64,000 bases of DNA from Mesorhizobium sp. 131-2-1 (GTDB taxonomy: Bacteria > Pseudomonadota > Alphaproteobacteria > Rhizobiales > Rhizobiaceae), in assembly GCF_016756535.1 (NCBI RefSeq), contig NZ_AP023248.1:221994-285993 (forward strand), given 5' to 3'. Shown one piece after another: positions 60,420-64,000 of this stretch. A program made the translations under genes and the position numbers. The notes below the pieces were generated by a model. The model worked only from the letters and a program-made list of their open reading frames with translations, did no database searches and had not been told where the DNA came from. The stretch's first letter is position 1. The number at the start of each line of letters is the position of its first letter.

Positions 60420-61455
60420 CGCGTCCTAGGTGCAAGGGCTGTGGCAAATCGCTCGGCGCTTTGTTGCTTTGTATGGATGTAGCCTCGCAATATCCTTCAT
60501 ACTTGGGGAAAGCCTCCTCATGCCGCCCATCGCCCTGGAGAGCTCGCCTGCCAACACATAGGCGGAAATCATGGCCATGGCCGAGCCTTGTCCTGCCAAA
60601 GGGGACACGCAAAAGGCGGCATCGCCGGTCAGGGCTATGGCGACCTTTCGACCACTTGTTCATCCTGATTTGCCTGACGCTGTCGAAATATAGTTCGCCA
60701 GCACAATCCAACTCCTCCAGGATGCGAGGGCGTTCCCATTTTCCGTCGCGATAATTTTCCCGCAGCATTTCCTTTTGCGCATCGGCCGACGTTGGCAGGG
60801 GACGGCTGCCAACCGCGAAGACAAATAGAAACAGCGTACGGTTGTGATGCAGCGTGAAACGACCAACCATTCGCCCCGGCTGCCCGTACATCAGATAGAC
60901 GTCTTCGTCGCGTGGCCTCCGACCTCAAATGCCGCGACCGCGTATCCGAGTTTCTTCTCGAACTGGTGTTGAGGTCCGAATGCCAGTCGGCGAACGGGGG
61001 AATACAAACCATCTGCGCCCATCACCAGATCAAACTGGCACGTTTGAATTGAACCCGCACGCCGGCTCGAAGCCCGACGATCTCATTGGCGAAAATGACT
61101 TCAGTCGTGCCTTCGACCTTTTCGAACAGCAGCCGCGACCGATCGCTGCGTCCAAGCGTCACGTACCGCCCGCCGGTCAACTTGTTGAAGACGCTTGTGC
61201 CAAAACCTGCGACACGCTTTCCGCGATCTCCCGACATGCGCATTTCGCGCACATGGTAGCCTACGCTGTTGATGTCTGGCTCGAGGCCCATGCGCACGGC
61301 GATGCCATAACCAAGACCCCAAAAGTCAATGACATAGCCCCCGGTGCGCAATCGAGGCGCCTGCTCGACCAGGGTTGGCCGCAAACCAGCGGCATTGAAG
61401 GCGAGGGTGGCCCGGCTATCCCGCCACCGGAAATCAAAACCGTTCGGTCGGTCAT
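60420..61455 (-). pseudogene. broken FAD-dependent monooxygenase gene
   Basis: The minus strand begins MTDRTVLISGGGIAGP (FAD fold), then shifts frame near 61408 to LAFNAAGLRPTLVEQAPRLR and YVIDFWGLGYGIAVRMGLEP, typical of PHBH-like flavin monooxygenases. Further shifts connect GADGLYSPVRRLAFGPQHQF, then LYFDSVRQIRMNKWSKGR, and the FAD motif GDAAFCVSPLAGQGSAMAMI. At least three frameshifts are needed, so the gene is dead. Its original function (FAD-linked hydroxylation) cannot be specified further. Confidence 0.82.
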
Positions 61456-61631
61456 AGTGAAGAGTCAGTGGAAGTCGCCATCGAGGCAAGGAGACGTTGG
61501 TCGAGGCAAGGACTTGACGATCTCTTCGCCACCATCGAGGCAGGTTGTCGATTTTAGCAGGCTTCATGCTAGTAGTGTTTCTTGCCCAACAGGACAGCCT
61601 CGCAGTGACCCGACAGATTGCAAAGTCCCGA

Positions 61632-62960
61632 ATGGTCCGCCGCTCGCGTGCGGTATGGGGTTCGCGGCGCGTTTGGCAGCCGCGCCTGGTGTTCTGGGCC
61701 GGCGCCATCGCCATCGGTCTGATCAGCGTGCTGTTCGCAGTTTTGGCTGACAAAGCGCAGGCATTGTTCCATCAAATCACCGGCGACGGCGGTGGTTGGC
61801 GCAGCTATGCACCGCTCGCTATTACACCGCTCGGTTTCGTGCTGTGCGCCTGGCTGGCGTACGCCTTCTTTCCCGGCTCGCAAGGCAGCGGCATTCCGCA
61901 GGCGATCGCCGCCCGTCATCTGCGCGACGACGAGGACCGCAGCCACATTCTTTCGCTCAGGCTCGTGGTGGGCAAGATAATGCTCACCATCGTCGGCCTG
62001 TTCTGCGGCGCCTCGATTGGCCGCGAAGGTCCGACCGTGCAGGTCGGGGCCTCGCTGATGCTGCAGGTGGCGCGCTGGGGCGGTATGGCGCAGGCACGCG
62101 GCCTGATTCTAGCCGGCTCGGCTGCGGGCATTGCGGCCGCCTTCAACACACCGCTCGCCGGCATCGTCTTCGCCATCGAGGAGATGGGCCGCACCTATGA
62201 GGCGCGCACCAACGGCCTGGTGCTGACGGCGGTGATTCTGGCCGGTCTCGCTTCGCTCGGCCTGCTCGGCAACTACACCTATTTTGGCGTCGCCAAGGAC
62301 ACCATCTCGTTTGCCGCCGAGTGGCCGCTGGTGATTGCCTGCGGCGTCATTGGCGGCGGTTTTGGCGCGCTGTTCTCGCTGCTGGCGTTGAAGGCGACGC
62401 GGCGGATCCGGCGCTGGCACACCGGGCAGCCGCTGCGGCGCGCCCTGATCGTGGCGGCCGTCTGCGGGTTGTTGGTGGCGGTGATCGGCATCGCGTCGGG
62501 CGGGTTGACCTTCGGCACCGGCTATGTGCAGGCGCGCGGCGCCGTCGAAGGCACGCCGCTGCCCCCGTTCTTCTTTGCCGAAAAGTTCCTGGCCGGGCTG
62601 CTGTCGATGATCTCGGGCATTCCGGGCGGCATCTTCGCGCCATCGCTGGCGGTTGGCGCCGGCATCGGCAGCTCGCTCGGCCTGCTGTTCGGCGCCAGCG
62701 CCGGTATTGCGGCGCTACTCGGCATGGCCGGATACTTCGCCGGCGTCGTGCAGGCGCCGATGACGGCTTTCGTCATCATCCTCGAAATGACCGGCAATCA
62801 CGACAATGTCATCGCGCTGATGTGCGCGTCGATGCTGGGCTACGGCACGGCGCGCCTCGTCTCGCACGAACCGCTCTATCACGCACTGTCGCGGGTATTC
62901 ATCGCCGAAGCGATAAGACGACGGCGGGCGGAATCGACCGAAGCCGAGGCATCGCGCTGA
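61632..62960 (+). CDS. ClC-family chloride/proton antiporter
   Basis: About 442 residues. Seen: GSQGSGIPQAIAARH (selectivity region), the glutamate gate in GASIGREGPTVQVGASLM, the proton glutamate in GIVFAIEEMGRTYEAR, and GIPGGIFAPSLAVGAGIG. These mark a ClC 2Cl-/H+ antiporter, useful in acid resistance and pH homeostasis. The start at 61632 (MVRRSRAVWGSRR) is the likely one; the frame is open upstream to 61545. It follows the monooxygenase pseudogene on the opposite strand, and nothing is coupled to it. Confidence 0.93.
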   Translation: MVRRSRAVWGSRRVWQPRLVFWAGAIAIGLISVLFAVLADKAQALFHQITGDGGGWRSYAPLAITPLGFVLCAWLAYAFFPGSQGSGIPQAIAARHLRDDEDRSHILSLRLVVGKIMLTIVGLFCGASIGREGPTVQVGASLMLQVARWGGMAQARGLILAGSAAGIAAAFNTPLAGIVFAIEEMGRTYEARTNGLVLTAVILAGLASLGLLGNYTYFGVAKDTISFAAEWPLVIACGVIGGGFGALFSLLALKATRRIRRWHTGQPLRRALIVAAVCGLLVAVIGIASGGLTFGTGYVQARGAVEGTPLPPFFFAEKFLAGLLSMISGIPGGIFAPSLAVGAGIGSSLGLLFGASAGIAALLGMAGYFAGVVQAPMTAFVIILEMTGNHDNVIALMCASMLGYGTARLVSHEPLYHALSRVFIAEAIRRRRAESTEAEASR

Positions 62961-63029
62961 AAGTACGCCAGACCAACGATAACGGAGAACAAAAAGTAGT
63001 TTGCTCAGCAGGCCCCAGCTTAGTAATTT

Positions 63030-63300
63030 TCAAGTCGATTTCCACTCGATGCCCTGACAGCGAAATGCGCTGATGAGCTTGTAGCGGGCCATTGCATAAA
63101 GCCACGGGGTCGCCCGCCACGTATGGCTTCATGTGGATTGCAAGAAAGGTCTGCTGTACGATTTCCTCCGGATCGATCCCGCACTTCGACTATCCGCAGG
63201 GCAAAGCCGCACACGCAAGAGAAATTCACGATAGCTCTTTTATCATATCGATAGCGTTGCGCGTAAGCCGGGCGAATTCGATTTCGCCCCTGCCGTCCAT
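63030..63300 (-). pseudogene. decayed ECF sigma factor gene (SigF-like)
   Basis: Minus-strand fragments in three frames: MDGRGEIEFARLTRNAIDMI ending at a TGA; GIDPEEIVQQTFLAIHMKP, the region 2 helix of ECF sigma factors; then after a +1 shift TPWLYAMARYKLISAFRCQ, the region 2.4 helix, ending at a TGA at 63030. Region 4 is missing. It lies divergent to the bufferin genes, where SigF-type sigma genes are normally found with a DUF1109/NrsF anti-sigma. The sigma is dead, so expression of bufAB must depend on another sigma, or the locus is silent. Confidence 0.75.
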
Positions 63301-63408
63301 AACTTCTTTCTCTCGATCTCGTTCGCGTGCAGTCCTTGGTTGCATGGCTGGCAACTTTTTTGCTCAAGCCGGGTCCAAGACAATCACAAAATCGTGTCTC
63401 CGAAAAAT

Positions 63409-63434
63409 GTAACACAGGCTGCTTCCGGTTCGAA
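63409..63434 (+). promoter_or_regulatory. candidate ECF (SigF-type) promoter of bufA
   Basis: GTAACA (63409-63414), 16 bases, CGAA (63431-63434), 57 bp before the bufA start codon. As I recall, the Caulobacter SigF consensus is GTAACC-N16-CGAA, which this matches with one substitution at exact spacing. Based on pattern only. Confidence 0.6.
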
Positions 63435-63491
63435 CTAACCAATGCGCGCCTGACGAGCGGCGTGCTCAACAACCCAATCGGAGGTGAAATC

Positions 63492-63815
63492 ATGTCAACG
63501 AGATCAACCGTGAGCGCGGCCTTACTGGCCAGCGCCGTTGCCACGGCTCTTGCTTCTTTTGCGACGGCCGCGCCGCTGACCGAGGCACAGGCCAAGGCGG
63601 CGATGGATGCGGGCAAGGAGAAGTGCTTTGGCGTCGCCCTGAAGGGACAAAACGATTGTAAGGCAGGTGCGGGAACCACATGCCAAGGCACGTCGACTGT
63701 CGATTATCAGGGCAACGCCTGGAAGTTTGTCGATGGCGGCACCTGTACGACGATGGATCTGCCGGAGGGCCGCAAAGGCTCGTCCACGGAGCTGACCCGC
63801 GACATCCCGTCATAA
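63492..63815 (+). CDS. bufA: bufferin precursor (DUF2282 family, BufA1-like)
   Basis: A 107-residue secreted peptide. A Sec signal peptide ([20 protein letters not shown], cleaved after about residue 26) is followed by the family core with four cysteines: C45 ([10 protein letters not shown]), C56 (QNDCKAG), C64 (GTTCQGTST) and C85 ([10 protein letters not shown]). Bufferins are periplasmic peptides whose cysteines are modified by a MNIO enzyme and which bind copper. The next gene, starting 33 bp later, is that enzyme. GGAGGTGAAATC precedes the ATG. The decayed sigma gene and candidate SigF promoter lie upstream. Confidence 0.9.
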   Translation: MSTRSTVSAALLASAVATALASFATAAPLTEAQAKAAMDAGKEKCFGVALKGQNDCKAGAGTTCQGTSTVDYQGNAWKFVDGGTCTTMDLPEGRKGSSTELTRDIPS

Positions 63816-63848
63816 GCAACGGAACCTGCCCGGAAAGCGGAGGGAAAG

Positions 63849-64000
63849 ATGAACGGACTGGCCACCCACCTGGCATCCCGCATTTCGAAAACCTCACGCT
63901 TTCCGGCGCTGCCGGTCCTCGGTCTTGCCGGCACCAGCTTCAAGCACGAACATCTACCCGCAATCCTCGCCAACCAGCCAAACGGCGGTTTCTTCGAGGT
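63849..64000 (+). CDS. bufB: MNIO-family peptide-modifying enzyme (DUF692, BufB), partial
   Basis: The first 50 codons only; the gene runs off the window. The start MNGLATHLASRISKTSRFPA leads into LPVLGLAGTSFKHEHLPAIL and GGFFEV, the typical N-terminal (beta-alpha)8 barrel entry of multinuclear non-heme iron-dependent oxidases of the DUF692 family. These install thiooxazole-type heterocycles on bufferin cysteines with a BufC partner. It follows bufA by 33 bp with GGAGGGAAAG upstream. BufC and other members should lie past the edge. Confidence 0.82.
   Translation, partial: MNGLATHLASRISKTSRFPALPVLGLAGTSFKHEHLPAILANQPNGGFFE

Noticed and set aside
1..64000. CRISPR array, prophage or integrase
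   Set aside because: No spaced direct repeats, phage structural genes, integrase or intact transposase seen on either strand.

Overview
The window is GC-rich alphaproteobacterial DNA. The large cyclic beta-1,2-glucan synthase, the MucR/Ros-type regulator that lacks its zinc cysteine, the Kup transporter and the bufferin-type locus suggest Hyphomicrobiales, most likely Mesorhizobium or a close relative. That is inference; there is no rRNA or other taxonomic marker here. I saw no tRNA, rRNA, CRISPR array or intact transposase.

Layout. 1-4 kb (minus): an operon of an unknown protein, a CBS-BON protein, a group III truncated hemoglobin, a 7Fe ferredoxin and a hydantoinase-family protein cut by the window edge. 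4-9 kb: small proteins, UspA, two Rnk/GreA-C-like proteins, DUF488 and LysR 1. 9-21 kb (plus): a 5-formyl-THF cyclo-ligase homologue, an orphan cytochrome oxidase subunit I, a Tim44-like protein and the 2854-residue cyclic glucan synthase. 21-25 kb: gene remnants, a baeRF protein and a DUF1127 protein. 24.6-27 kb (minus): sdhBCD without sdhA, between a DUF6522-like and a CBS gene. 27-34 kb: BON protein, LysR 2, a Tat-exported GMC dehydrogenase with a gamma subunit and cytochrome c, DUF488 and transaldolase. 34-39 kb: two paralogous Rieske-FAD reductases around a UspA gene. 40-46 kb: an epimerase/SPW/VKOR-like membrane fusion, LysR 3, a histidine kinase, and a cupredoxin pair. 46-50 kb: a PtsN-like protein, a second truncated hemoglobin with an NsrR-like regulator, and tiny proteins. 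50-63 kb: a broken nhaA at a perfect inverted repeat, P450, amine permease, Kup, DUF2062, intact NhaA, MucR, a broken FAD monooxygenase and a ClC transporter. 63-64 kb: a decayed ECF sigma gene, a SigF-like promoter, and bufA-bufB running off the end.

The main discovery is regulatory. A 33-bp element, AATTGC-N12-ATTAAATTCGTTTGC, occurs in ten recognisable copies between 4 and 47 kb with constant internal spacing. Three copies lie 17-25 bp before the start codons of three LysR paralogues whose recognition helices are nearly identical. The other seven include one shared divergently with LysR 1. All seven point at operons for redox functions: hemoglobin/ferredoxin, cytochrome oxidase I, BON protein, GMC dehydrogenase/cytochrome c, Rieske-FAD reductase, the epimerase-VKOR fusion, and cupredoxin. 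I read this as one LysR-controlled redox regulon on an accessory island. The island contains many internal duplications and decayed copies, which suggests repeated rearrangement.
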